This document shows positions 8,774 through 15,997 of a stretch of DNA of 64,000 bases, one piece after another. The position numbers were made by a program, and so were the translations under genes. Under the pieces are notes generated by a model. That model did no database searches and was not told the origin of the DNA. It saw only the letters and a list, made by a program, of their open reading frames with translations. The stretch comes from JACPDI01 sp035463475 (GTDB lineage Bacteria > Acidobacteriota > Vicinamibacteria > Vicinamibacterales > 2-12-FULL-66-21): assembly GCA_035463475.1 (NCBI GenBank), contig DATHTE010000073.1, forward strand, positions 1 to 64,000. Reading direction: 5' to 3'. Every line of letters begins with the position of its first letter. Positions within the stretch are counted from its first letter, which is position 1.

Positions 8774-10054
8774 TCACTTTGCCAGCCGGCCCCGCACCTC
8801 GCCGATGAGGAAGATCGAACCGGCCACCACCGCCCGCCCGCTCCGGGCGAGGGCCGCGCGCACGGCGCGGAGCGGATCCGGCTCGACCTCGATGTCGAGC
8901 GCCGCCGCCACCTCCCGCGCCGCCGCCGCCACCTCGTCGGCCGGCAGCGCCCGCTGCGTGGCCGCCTGCGTGGCCACGATCGACCCTACAACGGGCGCGA
9001 GCGCTTCGACCATCCCCCGCACGTCCTTGTCCTTCACGACGCCGAACACCAGCGGGAGCTTCTCCGGATGCGTCTCCGCGAGGTACGCCGCGAGCGCGCG
9101 CGCCCCGGCCGGGTTGTGCGCCGCGTCGAGCAGCAGCCGCCCCGCGCTCGTCTCGATCCACTCGAGGCGCCCGGGCCACCGCACGTCGCTCAGGCCGCGC
9201 GCGATCGCGTCGGCACCGAGCGGGATGCCCGCGTACTCGAGCGCCTCGAGGAGCCGCACCGCGACGACCGCATTCACAGCCTGGTGCGCTCCGGGGAGGG
9301 CGAGCGCGACGGGAGGATATCGGCGGCGCGGCGTCTCGACGTCGAGGACGAACGCGTTGCCAGCCCGGTTGACACCCGTGCGCACGCCATCGAGCGCCAC
9401 GACCAGCGGGGCGTCGCGCTCGGTCGCTACGCGCGCGATGACCGCGCGCGGTCCGTCGGCGAGCGGCCCGATGACGACCGGGGTCCCGGCCTTGATGACG
9501 CCGGCCTTCTCGTACGCGATCTCCTCGAGCGAATGCCCGAGCTGTTGCTCGTGGTCCCGATCGATGGAGGTGATCGCAACGGCGAGCGGCGCGGCCACGT
9601 TGGTCGCGTCGAGCCGGCCGCCGAGCCCGACCTCGAGTACCGCGATTCGCGTGCCCGCCTCGCGGAACGCGTGGAACGCGATCGCCGTGGTCGCTTCGAA
9701 GAAGGTCGGCGGCGCGTGCAGCTCTCCGCGCGCGAGCAGCCGGTCGACCGCCCCCACGACCGCCTCGGCGGCCGTGGCAAGGTCCGCCGGATCGATCTCG
9801 CGGCCGTCGATGACGAACCGCTCTTCGAGCCGGAAGAGGTGCGGCGAGGTGTAGCGCGCCGACCGCTGCCCGGCCGCGCGCAGCGCGGCGTCCACCATCG
9901 CCGTGACGGATCCCTTGCCGTTCGTGCCCGCCACGACGACCGTCTGGAAGGCCAGCTCGGGATGGCGGAGCGCGCCGCAGAGCGCGCGGATGTTGTCGAG
10001 TCCGAGCTTGATGCCGAACTGTTCGAGGCCGAAGACGTAGTCGAGCGCGTTCAC
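8774..10054 (-). CDS. folC: Bifunctional folylpolyglutamate/dihydrofolate synthase
   Basis: 426 aa Mur-ligase-family enzyme. It has the P-loop GTNGKGS near residue 45, FFEATTAIAF, EVGLGGRLDATN and the Mur C-domain DAAHNPAGARAL. It adds glutamate to dihydropteroate or folates in the cytoplasm. The GTG start overlaps the accD stop by 4 nt (GTGA). The accD-folC order is common in bacteria. The frame continues upstream across accD, but that sequence is non-coding shadow with Arg-rich composition. The C-terminus ends IFLIGEVRGRLAK, typical of the family. Confidence 0.93.
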   Translation of the reverse strand: MNALDYVFGLEQFGIKLGLDNIRALCGALRHPELAFQTVVVAGTNGKGSVTAMVDAALRAAGQRSARYTSPHLFRLEERFVIDGREIDPADLATAAEAVVGAVDRLLARGELHAPPTFFEATTAIAFHAFREAGTRIAVLEVGLGGRLDATNVAAPLAVAITSIDRDHEQQLGHSLEEIAYEKAGVIKAGTPVVIGPLADGPRAVIARVATERDAPLVVALDGVRTGVNRAGNAFVLDVETPRRRYPPVALALPGAHQAVNAVVAVRLLEALEYAGIPLGADAIARGLSDVRWPGRLEWIETSAGRLLLDAAHNPAGARALAAYLAETHPEKLPLVFGVVKDKDVRGMVEALAPVVGSIVATQAATQRALPADEVAAAAREVAAALDIEVEPDPLRAVRAALARSGRAVVAGSIFLIGEVRGRLAK

Positions 10055-11007
10055 GCCACGGGCGTGGCTGGCGAGGAGCGCACGCCGGGCCCGGGCGCGG
10101 CGCCCACTTCCTGCGGCGTGGGCTCGGCTGCGGCGGGAGCGTCCGATTGAAACGCCGGAGAATCGTCCGGGAGCATGAACCGCAGCGTGCGGGCGATGGT
10201 CGCCTTCAGCTCGCGCCGATCCACGATCGCGTCGAGGAAGCCCTTCTCGAGGAGGAATTCGCTTCGCTGGAACCCTTCCGGCAGCGTCTGGCGGATCGTC
10301 TGCTCGATGACGCGCGGCCCGGCGAACCCGATGAGCGCCTTGGGCTCGGCGACGTTCAGATCGCCCAGCATCGCGAAGCTGGCCGTCGTCCCGCCGGTGG
10401 TGGGGTCGGTCAGCACGGCGATGTACGGCACGCCGGCCCGATCGAGCTTCGCGAGCGCGGCGCTGATCCGCGCGAGCTGCATGAGCGACAGGATGCCTTC
10501 CATCATGCGCGCACCGCCGGAACAGGACACGATGACGAGCGGGATGCGTTCGGCGAGCGCCGTCTCGATCGCGCGCGTGATCTTCTCCCCGACGACCGCG
10601 CCCATGCTGCCGCCGATGAACGCGTACTCCATGGCGGCGACGATCGTGCGGATGCCGTCGAGCCGCCCTGTCGCGACGATCACGGCGTCGCGCAGCCCGG
10701 TCGAGGCGATGCTCGCCTTGAGGCGCTGCGCGTACGGTTTGGTATCGACGAACTGCAGCGGATCGGTGGAGACCAGCCCGGGATCGTGCTCCTCCCAGTC
10801 GCCGTCGAACAGCGTGCGGAGGCGCTCGGTCGCGTTCAGCCGGAAATGGTGCGCGCACTTCGGGCAGACGTTCAGGTTCGCCGCCAGGTCCTTGTTATAG
10901 ATGATGGTGCTGCACGAGGGGCACTTCACCATGAGCCCCTCGGGGACGCGGCTCGCCTTCTCCGACAGGGGCTCGATCGGCCTCCGGACCTTCTTGAACC
11001 ACGCCAT
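10051..11007 (-). CDS. accD: Acetyl-CoA carboxylase carboxyltransferase subunit beta
   Basis: 318 aa. The N-terminal zinc ribbon has four cysteines (C29, C32, C48, C51; CPSC and CPKC). It is followed by the crotonase-fold carboxyltransferase with SCSGGARMMEG and DPTTGGTTASFAMLGD. It forms the carboxyltransferase of acetyl-CoA carboxylase with AccA and makes malonyl-CoA for fatty acid synthesis. The last ~35 residues are Ala/Pro-rich and look like a flexible tail. The gene is followed by folC with a 4-nt overlap and preceded by the kinase gene 30 nt upstream. accA is not in the window. Confidence 0.95.
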   Translation of the reverse strand: MAWFKKVRRPIEPLSEKASRVPEGLMVKCPSCSTIIYNKDLAANLNVCPKCAHHFRLNATERLRTLFDGDWEEHDPGLVSTDPLQFVDTKPYAQRLKASIASTGLRDAVIVATGRLDGIRTIVAAMEYAFIGGSMGAVVGEKITRAIETALAERIPLVIVSCSGGARMMEGILSLMQLARISAALAKLDRAGVPYIAVLTDPTTGGTTASFAMLGDLNVAEPKALIGFAGPRVIEQTIRQTLPEGFQRSEFLLEKGFLDAIVDRRELKATIARTLRFMLPDDSPAFQSDAPAAAEPTPQEVGAAPGPGVRSSPATPVA

Positions 11008-11037
11008 ATCAGCGCAGCTTAACAGAAACCCCCGCCG

Positions 11038-11673
11038 CTAGGCGCGCGGGACGTAGTAGCGGGTCCCCCTCCCCATGTCGGCGAGCTGCCGCGCCAGCTC
11101 GTCGAGCGCGGCATCTCCCCACGACAGATCGAACTGCGACGTCTCGACGACCAGGAGGGGCGTGGCGTTGTAGTGGAAGAAGAAGTGGTTGTACGCCTCG
11201 TTGAGCTCCTTCAAGTACTCGTCGGCGGGGGCCGTGTACTCCGGGTCGCGCCTGGTCCGCTCGCGCAGCCGCCGGCGGAGCACTTCGGTGGGCGCCTGCA
11301 GGTAGATGACGAGATCGGGCGAGGCGATGTCCCCTGCGAGCAGGTCGAACAGACGCTGGTAGATGAACAACTCGTTGTCATCGAGGTTCAGGTACGCGTA
11401 GATGCGATCCTTCTCGAACAGGTAGTCGGCCACCGTCGCCTGCGCGAAGAGGTCCGCCTGGCGGAGCTGGGCCTGCTGGCGGTAGCGCGCCAGCGTGTAG
11501 AACAGCTGTGACTGGAACGCGGCGCCGGCGCGGCCGCGATAGAAGTCCGCGAGGAACGGGTTCTCCGTTTCGTCGAGGACGACGGTCGCGTCGAGCCGCG
11601 TGCCGAGACGTTCGGTGAGCGCGGATTTGCCGACGCCGATCGGTCCTTCGATAGCGAGGTAGCGGAAGTCCAA
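11038..11673 (-). CDS. Deoxynucleoside (deoxyadenosine/deoxyguanosine) kinase
   Basis: 211 aa, typical dNK length. The P-loop GPIGVGKS is at residues ~10-17, followed by LDETENPFLADFY and the lid-type region RERTRRDPEY. It phosphorylates deoxynucleosides for salvage. The best start is TTG at 11673 (MDFRYLAIEGPIG), which places the P-loop at the usual distance. A CTG slightly upstream cannot be excluded. The gene is divergent from the racemase-like gene, with 26 nt between the chosen starts. A TAATAT on the minus strand (11694-11689) may be its -10 box. Confidence 0.88.
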   Translation of the reverse strand: MDFRYLAIEGPIGVGKSALTERLGTRLDATVVLDETENPFLADFYRGRAGAAFQSQLFYTLARYRQQAQLRQADLFAQATVADYLFEKDRIYAYLNLDDNELFIYQRLFDLLAGDIASPDLVIYLQAPTEVLRRRLRERTRRDPEYTAPADEYLKELNEAYNHFFFHYNATPLLVVETSQFDLSWGDAALDELARQLADMGRGTRYYVPRA

Positions 11674-11687
11674 GGGTGCGACAGCAG

Positions 11688-11693
11688 TATATT
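11688..11693 (+). promoter_or_regulatory. Putative -10 box of a leaderless promoter (racemase-like gene)
   Basis: TATATT ends 6 nt before the GTG at 11700, so transcription would begin at or next to the start codon. No Shine-Dalgarno sequence is visible. The -35 region is weak. The same AT-rich patch read on the other strand (TAATAT) may serve the divergent kinase gene. Confidence 0.4.
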
Positions 11694-11699
11694 ACCGCC

Positions 11700-12815
11700 G
11701 TGAAGATCGACCGGGTCGACCTGCGTCTGCTCCGCCTGCCGCTCGCGTTCTTCTTCGAGACCAGCTTCGGCCGCAGCCACGACCGCACCTTCATCCTGGT
11801 CACGCTGCACGGCGACGGCGCGGAAGGGTGGGGGGAGTGCGTCGCCGAGGCGGGCCCGTTCTACAGCCCGGAGACCACCGAAACGGCGTGGCACGTCATC
11901 ACCGCGTTCGTCGTGCCGCGCGTCATCGGCGTTCCGTTCGCGCACCCGCGCGAGATCCTGCCGTCGCTCTCGATGCTGCGCGGCCATCCCATGGCGAAGG
12001 CAGCCATCGAGATGGCGGCGTGGGACCTGCACGCGCGCCAGGAGGGGGTGCCGCTCTCCCGCGCGCTCGGCGGCACGCGCGCCCGGATCGAGTCGGGCGT
12101 GTCGATCGGCATCCAGGATTCGCTCGACGATCTGCTCCGGAAGGTCGACACGGAGCTCGCCGCGGGGTATCGCCGGATCAAGATCAAGATCAAGCCCGGA
12201 TGGGACGTCGACGCGGTGCGCGCCGTGCGCCGGCGGTTCGGCGAGGTCCCGTTGATGGCCGACGCGAATGCCGCCTACACCCTCGCGGACGCGGACCACC
12301 TCCGGCGGCTCGACGAGTTCGGCCTGATGATGATCGAGCAGCCGCTCGGGTACGACGACCTGTTCGACCACGCCCGGCTCCAGCGGGCGATCGCGACGCC
12401 CATCTGTCTCGACGAGTCGATTCACGACGCGAAGACCGCGGCCGATGCGATCGAGCTGGGCGCGTGCCGGATCGTCAACGTCAAGCCGGGGCGCGTGGGC
12501 GGCCACGGCGAGTCCATCCGCCTGCACGACACGTGCGCCTCGCGCCAGGTGCCCGTCTGGCACGGCGGCATGCTCGAGAGCGGCATCGGACGCGCGCACA
12601 ACATCCATCTCGCGTCACTGCCCAACTTCTCCCTTCCCGGCGACATCGCCGCCAGCCGGCGCTACTACGTTCCCGATCTCATCGAGCCCGGCATCGACGT
12701 GACGCCGGACGGGACGATTCCCGTGCCGCGCGACGCGGGCATCGGCGTGCACATCGACGTGGCGCGCGTCGAGGCCGCGACGCTGCGTCGCATGAGCTTG
12801 GGTGCGGGCGCTTAG
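11700..12815 (+). CDS. N-acylamino acid racemase / o-succinylbenzoate synthase family enolase
   Basis: 371 aa from GTG 11700; another in-frame GTG at 11676 would add 8 residues without similarity. The catalytic set of the NSAR/OSBS group is complete: the K161-x-K163-x-K165 cluster (KIKIKPGWD), metal ligands D188 (DANAAY), E213 (IEQPL) and D238 (LDESI), and K262 (NVKPGRVGG). The spacing matches the well-studied racemases closely. GGMLESGIGRAHN near residue 290 also fits. Members racemise N-succinyl amino acids, make o-succinylbenzoate for menaquinone, or do both. No other men gene is here, and a candidate D-amino acid N-succinyltransferase lies at 51723, so I lean to the racemase role. It probably has a leaderless transcript. 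Confidence 0.85.
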   Translation: MKIDRVDLRLLRLPLAFFFETSFGRSHDRTFILVTLHGDGAEGWGECVAEAGPFYSPETTETAWHVITAFVVPRVIGVPFAHPREILPSLSMLRGHPMAKAAIEMAAWDLHARQEGVPLSRALGGTRARIESGVSIGIQDSLDDLLRKVDTELAAGYRRIKIKIKPGWDVDAVRAVRRRFGEVPLMADANAAYTLADADHLRRLDEFGLMMIEQPLGYDDLFDHARLQRAIATPICLDESIHDAKTAADAIELGACRIVNVKPGRVGGHGESIRLHDTCASRQVPVWHGGMLESGIGRAHNIHLASLPNFSLPGDIAASRRYYVPDLIEPGIDVTPDGTIPVPRDAGIGVHIDVARVEAATLRRMSLGAGA

Positions 12816-12819
12816 AACT

Positions 12820-12825
12820 TAGAAT
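12820..12825 (+). promoter_or_regulatory. Putative -10 box before the HEAT/cyclophilin gene
   Basis: TAGAAT within a CTTAGAACTTAGAATT repeat, 9 nt before ATG 12835. A TTGGGT 16 nt upstream may be the -35. The transcript would have almost no leader. The evidence is the match alone. Confidence 0.3.
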
Positions 12826-12834
12826 TGAAATCGA

Positions 12835-14979
12835 ATGCGCGGGTCATCGTCTTTCGGCCTTCTTTTCCTTGTCGCCCTCACCGGCGGCGCGGGTGCGTGC
12901 GCGAGCGCGCCCCCAGTCAAGGCGTCGGTCCTCACGCGCGAGCAGAAGCTGGCGCAGATCGTCAGGCTCGAAGACCAGCGAATCCTGCGGGAGGCGCCGC
13001 CCCCGGCGCCGGCGCAGCCCGCCGGCAGGCGTGCGCGCCGTGCGCCCCCGCCGCCGCCGCCGCCCGACCTCGTTCCTCTGCTCGCGGATCCGGAGGTCGA
13101 GATTCGCCGGCGTGCTGCGCTCGCCGTGGGGCGCGTGGGGCTCGTCGAGGGCGCGCAGCCCCTCGTGCCGCTCCTGAAGGACCCTGACCCGGACGTTCGC
13201 CAAATGGCCGCGTTCGCGCTCGGGCTCATCGGGGACCGGTCCGCGTCGGCGCCGCTGCAGGAGACGCTTTCCGACAGCTCGCTGGTGGTCCGCGGCCGCG
13301 CCGCTGAGGCGATTGGCCTCATCGGCGACCCATCGGCGGCCGGCGCGATCGCGGCCATGGCAAAGGACGCCGCGGCGCAGGGGAATGTGGCCGGCCTCGA
13401 GCCGGATGCCGAGCGGTTCCCGATGGATCCCGCGGTTGAAGCGTTCAGGCTCGGCATCTACGCGCTCGTCCGTCTGAAGGCCTACGAGCCGCTCGCCACG
13501 GCCGTCCTCGATGGAACAGGGCAGCCGATCGCGCGCTGGTGGCCGATCGCGTTTGCGCTCGCCCGCATCGAGGACGCGCGTGCGGGACGCGGGTTGCGGG
13601 CGCTGGTGTCGGGGCCGGGCCGGTACACGCAGGCGTTCGCCGCGCGCGGGCTCGGCGTGCTGAAAGTCGCAGAAGCGCGCGAGGCGCTCGTGGCGCTCGT
13701 CGATCCGGCGCGTCTCGATCCGCTGGTGGCGGTTTCAGCCGTCCGCGCGCTCGGGCAGATCGGCGGCGATCAGGCCGCCGACGCCCTGCTCGGTCTGCTC
13801 GCCGCGCCGGAGGTGGCGCCGAACGTGCGGCTCGAAGCGGTCACCGCGCTGGGCGCGCTCCACACGGCGGCCGCCGCCGACGTCCTGATGGACCTCGCAG
13901 GCGATCCCTGGCCCGCGATGCGCGCCGAAGCGCTGCAGGCGCTGGCACTCGTCGATCCGGACGCGTTCACCTTCGCGCTGTCGGGACTGGACCCCGATCC
14001 GCACTGGAGCGTCCGCGCGGCGCTCGCGCGGGCGCTCGCGGCGCTTCCGCCGCAGGTCGCCGGGCCGCGCCTGCTCACGATGCTCGAGGACACCGATCGC
14101 CGCGTGATCCCGACTGTGCTGTCCGCGCTCGTGCGCGTGAAATCGCCCGAAGCGGAGGCCGTGCTGCGCGGGCACCTCGAGGATGCCGACGTGGTCATCC
14201 GCACGACGGCCGTCCGCGAGCTGGGGGAGATGAAACCCGCCGACGGCCCCCGGCTGTTCTCCGAGGCGTACGAACGATGGAGCGCGGACCCGACGTACCT
14301 GGCCCGGGCCGCGGCGCTGACGGCCGCCTCCCGGTATGGCGCGGGCGCGGCGGAGACGCTCACCGCGGCCCTCCGCGACCGCGAGTGGGCGGTCAGGGTG
14401 AGGGCCCTGGACCTGCTGAAGGAGATCGGCTCGCCGGGCGATCCGCACGCCATCCGGCCCGCGACGCAGTGGGTCTCATCATTGGACTCACTGGACGCCA
14501 CGAACGTCGTGGCGCCGCAGTTCTCCCCGCAGCTGTACATCGAGACCACGAAGGGGCTGATCCAGATCGAGCTCGCCGTCCGTGAGGCGCCGCTCACGAC
14601 CCAGGCGCTGATGACGCTGGCGCGAAAGGGCTTCTTCACCGGGATCGCCTTCCACCGCGTGGTGCCCAACTTCGTCGTGCAGGGAGGGGACCCACGTGGA
14701 GACGGGGAGGGCGGCCCGAATTTCACGCTGCGCGACGAGAACAGCGAGCTGCCGTACCTGCGCGGCACGGTCGGCCTCGCGCTCGACTGGCGCGACACCG
14801 GCGGCAGCCAGTTCTTCATCACCCATTCGCCGCAGCCGCACCTCGACGGCCGCTACCCGATCATCGGGCGCGTGGTGAAGGGGATGGAAGTCGTTGATGC
14901 GCTGCAGCGGTGGGACGTGATTGAGCGGGTGCGGGTGTGGGACGGGATGACGCTCAGCAGAACTGCCGACGATCGGTGA
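12835..14979 (+). CDS. HEAT-repeat lipoprotein fused to a C-terminal cyclophilin peptidyl-prolyl isomerase
   Basis: 714 aa. The N-terminus looks like a lipoprotein signal (hydrophobic core, then AGAC with Cys22; the -3 residue is not the ideal Leu). A Pro/Ala/Arg-rich linker follows (residues ~55-80). About ten HEAT/PBS-type repeats come next (residues ~85-545; recurring patterns like DVRQMAAFALGLIG and VIRTTAVRELGEM). A cyclophilin domain fills residues ~567-705 with the active-site pattern FHRVVPNFVVQGGDP and SQFFITHSPQPHLDG. It would act in the periplasm or outer membrane as a folding factor on a solenoid scaffold. The gene starts 19 nt after the racemase-like gene and is followed by an inverted repeat beginning at its stop codon. 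Confidence 0.85.
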   Translation: MRGSSSFGLLFLVALTGGAGACASAPPVKASVLTREQKLAQIVRLEDQRILREAPPPAPAQPAGRRARRAPPPPPPPDLVPLLADPEVEIRRRAALAVGRVGLVEGAQPLVPLLKDPDPDVRQMAAFALGLIGDRSASAPLQETLSDSSLVVRGRAAEAIGLIGDPSAAGAIAAMAKDAAAQGNVAGLEPDAERFPMDPAVEAFRLGIYALVRLKAYEPLATAVLDGTGQPIARWWPIAFALARIEDARAGRGLRALVSGPGRYTQAFAARGLGVLKVAEAREALVALVDPARLDPLVAVSAVRALGQIGGDQAADALLGLLAAPEVAPNVRLEAVTALGALHTAAAADVLMDLAGDPWPAMRAEALQALALVDPDAFTFALSGLDPDPHWSVRAALARALAALPPQVAGPRLLTMLEDTDRRVIPTVLSALVRVKSPEAEAVLRGHLEDADVVIRTTAVRELGEMKPADGPRLFSEAYERWSADPTYLARAAALTAASRYGAGAAETLTAALRDREWAVRVRALDLLKEIGSPGDPHAIRPATQWVSSLDSLDATNVVAPQFSPQLYIETTKGLIQIELAVREAPLTTQALMTLARKGFFTGIAFHRVVPNFVVQGGDPRGDGEGGPNFTLRDENSELPYLRGTVGLALDWRDTGGSQFFITHSPQPHLDGRYPIIGRVVKGMEVVDALQRWDVIERVRVWDGMTLSRTADDR

Positions 14980-15072
14980 TTGACAAGCGGGTAAGATGGC
15001 CAGATCCAACTACCCGATTACCCGATCACCCGATTGCCGATCGTGCCATTACCCGATTACCCGCTTATCAAT
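14979..15072. repeat. Inverted repeat enclosing 8-bp tandem repeats
   Basis: The 16-nt arms ATTGACAAGCGGGTAA (14979-14994) and TTACCCGCTTATCAAT (15057-15072) are complementary except for one base. Between them are several near-tandem copies of ACCCGATT/ACCCGATC. The left arm begins at the last base of the preceding gene. There is no T-run on the plus strand, so this is not a classical terminator, though the hairpin may protect or end the upstream mRNA. Confidence 0.7.
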
Positions 15073-15079
15073 TGCCAAT

Positions 15080-15107
15080 CAAAAAAAAAGGGGGCGCACG
15101 CGCCCCC
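15080..15107 (-). terminator. Rho-independent terminator of the first Lys/Gly-rich peptide gene
   Basis: The stem GGGGGCGC/GCGCCCCC (15090-15107) with a very short loop is followed on the minus strand by nine T residues (15081-15089). It lies 28 nt after the TAA of the 19-aa peptide gene. Confidence 0.85.
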
Positions 15108-15134
15108 TCTTCCTTACGGTGGCTGGGCTGAAGC

Positions 15135-15194
15135 TTAGCGCTTCTTGCCGCCCTTCTTCTTCGCGCCACCCTTCTTGGCTGTCTTCTTGGCCAT
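15135..15194 (-). CDS. Tiny Lys/Gly-rich basic peptide, copy 1 (19 aa)
   Basis: It encodes MAKKTAKKGGAKKKGGKKR. A strong Shine-Dalgarno stretch (AAAGGGGGGAA) precedes the ATG and a textbook terminator follows. A second gene 195 nt upstream encodes nearly the same peptide (MAKKTSKGGKKKGGKKR) with different synonymous codons, which argues that the protein sequence is selected. The product is almost only Lys, Gly, Ala, Thr and Arg and resembles a bare histone-H1-type tail. I infer nucleic-acid or polyanion binding. No domain family is recognisable and the length is below usual gene-calling limits. A longer in-frame start exists upstream but lacks support. Confidence 0.7.
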   Translation of the reverse strand: MAKKTAKKGGAKKKGGKKR

Positions 15195-15336
15195 GCTCGT
15201 TTCCCCCCTTTCGTCCGGGCGTTCGTGAGAGCTACAACCGACGGCCGCCCGCTGCCTGCCCGGCACGCCGGGGAGCCCGCGCGGCGCTCTCAGCTTCGAT
15301 GCACTTCCCGGTCGGATACCCAGGAAGAACCGGATC

Positions 15337-15373
15337 AAAAATTTAGGGGTGTCAGGTTTGGCCTAACACCCCT
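15337..15373 (-). terminator. Rho-independent terminator of the second Lys/Gly-rich peptide gene
   Basis: The inverted repeat AGGGGTGTCAGG (15345-15356) / CCTAACACCCCT (15362-15373) has one mismatch and a 5-nt loop. On the minus strand it is followed by AAATTTTT. It starts 16 nt after the TAG of the 17-aa peptide gene. Confidence 0.75.
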
Positions 15374-15388
15374 TGGGGCCGGCGACGG

Positions 15389-15442
15389 CTATCTCTTTTT
15401 GCCGCCCTTTTTCTTGCCGCCCTTTGACGTCTTCTTCGCCAT
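15389..15442 (-). CDS. Tiny Lys/Gly-rich basic peptide, copy 2 (17 aa)
   Basis: It encodes MAKKTSKGGKKKGGKKR, a shorter paralogue of the peptide at 15135-15194. The ATG is preceded by AGGAGGAAGA, an almost perfect ribosome binding site. A strong sigma-70-type promoter (TTGACA-18-TAATCT) lies about 100 nt upstream and a terminator follows, so this looks like a complete, well-expressed monocistronic gene. Its leader contains a stable hairpin (15501-15524). Charge is extremely basic. Function unknown; binding to DNA, RNA or another polyanion is a guess from composition. Confidence 0.72.
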   Translation of the reverse strand: MAKKTSKGGKKKGGKKR

Positions 15443-15500
15443 TCTTCCTCCTGGGGAAAGTTGGCAGCTCAGCACAATGACCGGTTCCGAGGTGTCGCTA

Positions 15501-15524
15501 CAGGTGGGCTGAGCAAGCCACCTG
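15501..15524 (-). other. Hairpin in the 5' leader of peptide gene copy 2
   Basis: CAGGTGG and CCACCTG arms with a short loop lie just downstream of the predicted transcription start. It may stabilise the mRNA or control translation. CCCACCTG recurs at 15603-15610 upstream of the promoter. Confidence 0.45.
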
Positions 15525-15536
15525 CATACCAGATGT

Positions 15537-15566
15537 AGATTATGGATGAGAAAATTGTCGTGTCAA
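15537..15566 (-). promoter_or_regulatory. Sigma-70-type promoter for peptide gene copy 2
   Basis: On the minus strand, TTGACA (15566-15561), an 18-nt spacer and TAATCT (15542-15537). The -35 is a perfect consensus. The expected start is near 15530, giving a leader of about 88 nt. Confidence 0.7.
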
Positions 15567-15652
15567 GCACAAAACGGCGTCCGAAGTCAAAAAAAATCTC
15601 ATCCCACCTGTTTTTTCGGTGCGGCGGAACACGAACTGTAGATCATCGACGC

Positions 15653-15718
15653 GTTGACTGCACGACGTCCGACTGCACGACTGTTCGACTGATCAACTGA
15701 CTGCCGACTGTTTCGACT
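15653..15718. repeat. Imperfect GACTG-word repeat tract
   Basis: GACTGCACGAC occurs twice (15656-15666 and 15671-15681), followed by several GACTG/ACTG words at irregular spacing. The tract fills the space between the promoter of the peptide gene and the small Cys protein gene. It is not a CRISPR: units are short and there are no spacers of constant length. Confidence 0.6.
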
Positions 15719-15735
15719 TCCTTCGCGCGCCGTGA

Positions 15736-15933
15736 TCAGTCTCGATGCTCCGCCGGCCGCAGCGTCTCCGCCCCCTCGAGCCGTCCCGCGAGCTGCGCGG
15801 GATCGTGAATGAGCACTGGCAGGTGCTGCGCGCAGATACGCGCCCTCCTGTTCCTGAACTCGAACGCGATGAGCGGGACCTCGTCGGACGGGCGGCCGCA
15901 GGCGACGCAGGTCTCGGCAGGGGAGTCGGTCAT
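15736..15933 (-). CDS. Small Cys/His protein (conserved-looking, unknown function)
   Basis: 65 aa from ATG 15933. It has CVACG near the N-terminus and ICAQHLPVLIHDP in the middle, a possible single zinc site made of CxxC plus Cys/His. A longer in-frame start overlaps the divergent sulfurtransferase gene and its N-terminal part has no sensible composition, so I reject it. It is divergent from that gene with 64 nt between starts. I do not recognise a named family, although the CxxC...CxxHLPVLIH pattern looks like a real, constrained protein. Confidence 0.6.
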   Translation of the reverse strand: MTDSPAETCVACGRPSDEVPLIAFEFRNRRARICAQHLPVLIHDPAQLAGRLEGAETLRPAEHRD

Positions 15934-15997
15934 GGTGCGCCGCATTGTAGCGGAGCGCGGCGCGCATGTCTCCGCCATTCTGAGGGAGAATGACGGC

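Noticed and set aside
10055..10858. In-frame 5' extension of folC
   Set aside because: It overlaps accD in another frame; the GTGA overlap and family N-terminus place the start at 10054.
15001..15072. Possible CRISPR-like array of ACCCGATT units
   Set aside because: Units are 8 bp, almost without spacers, and no cas gene is present; this is a short tandem repeat.
15809..15997. Longer N-terminus for the sulfurtransferase
   Set aside because: It would overlap the divergent small gene and bury the signal peptide; ATG 15998 has a ribosome site.
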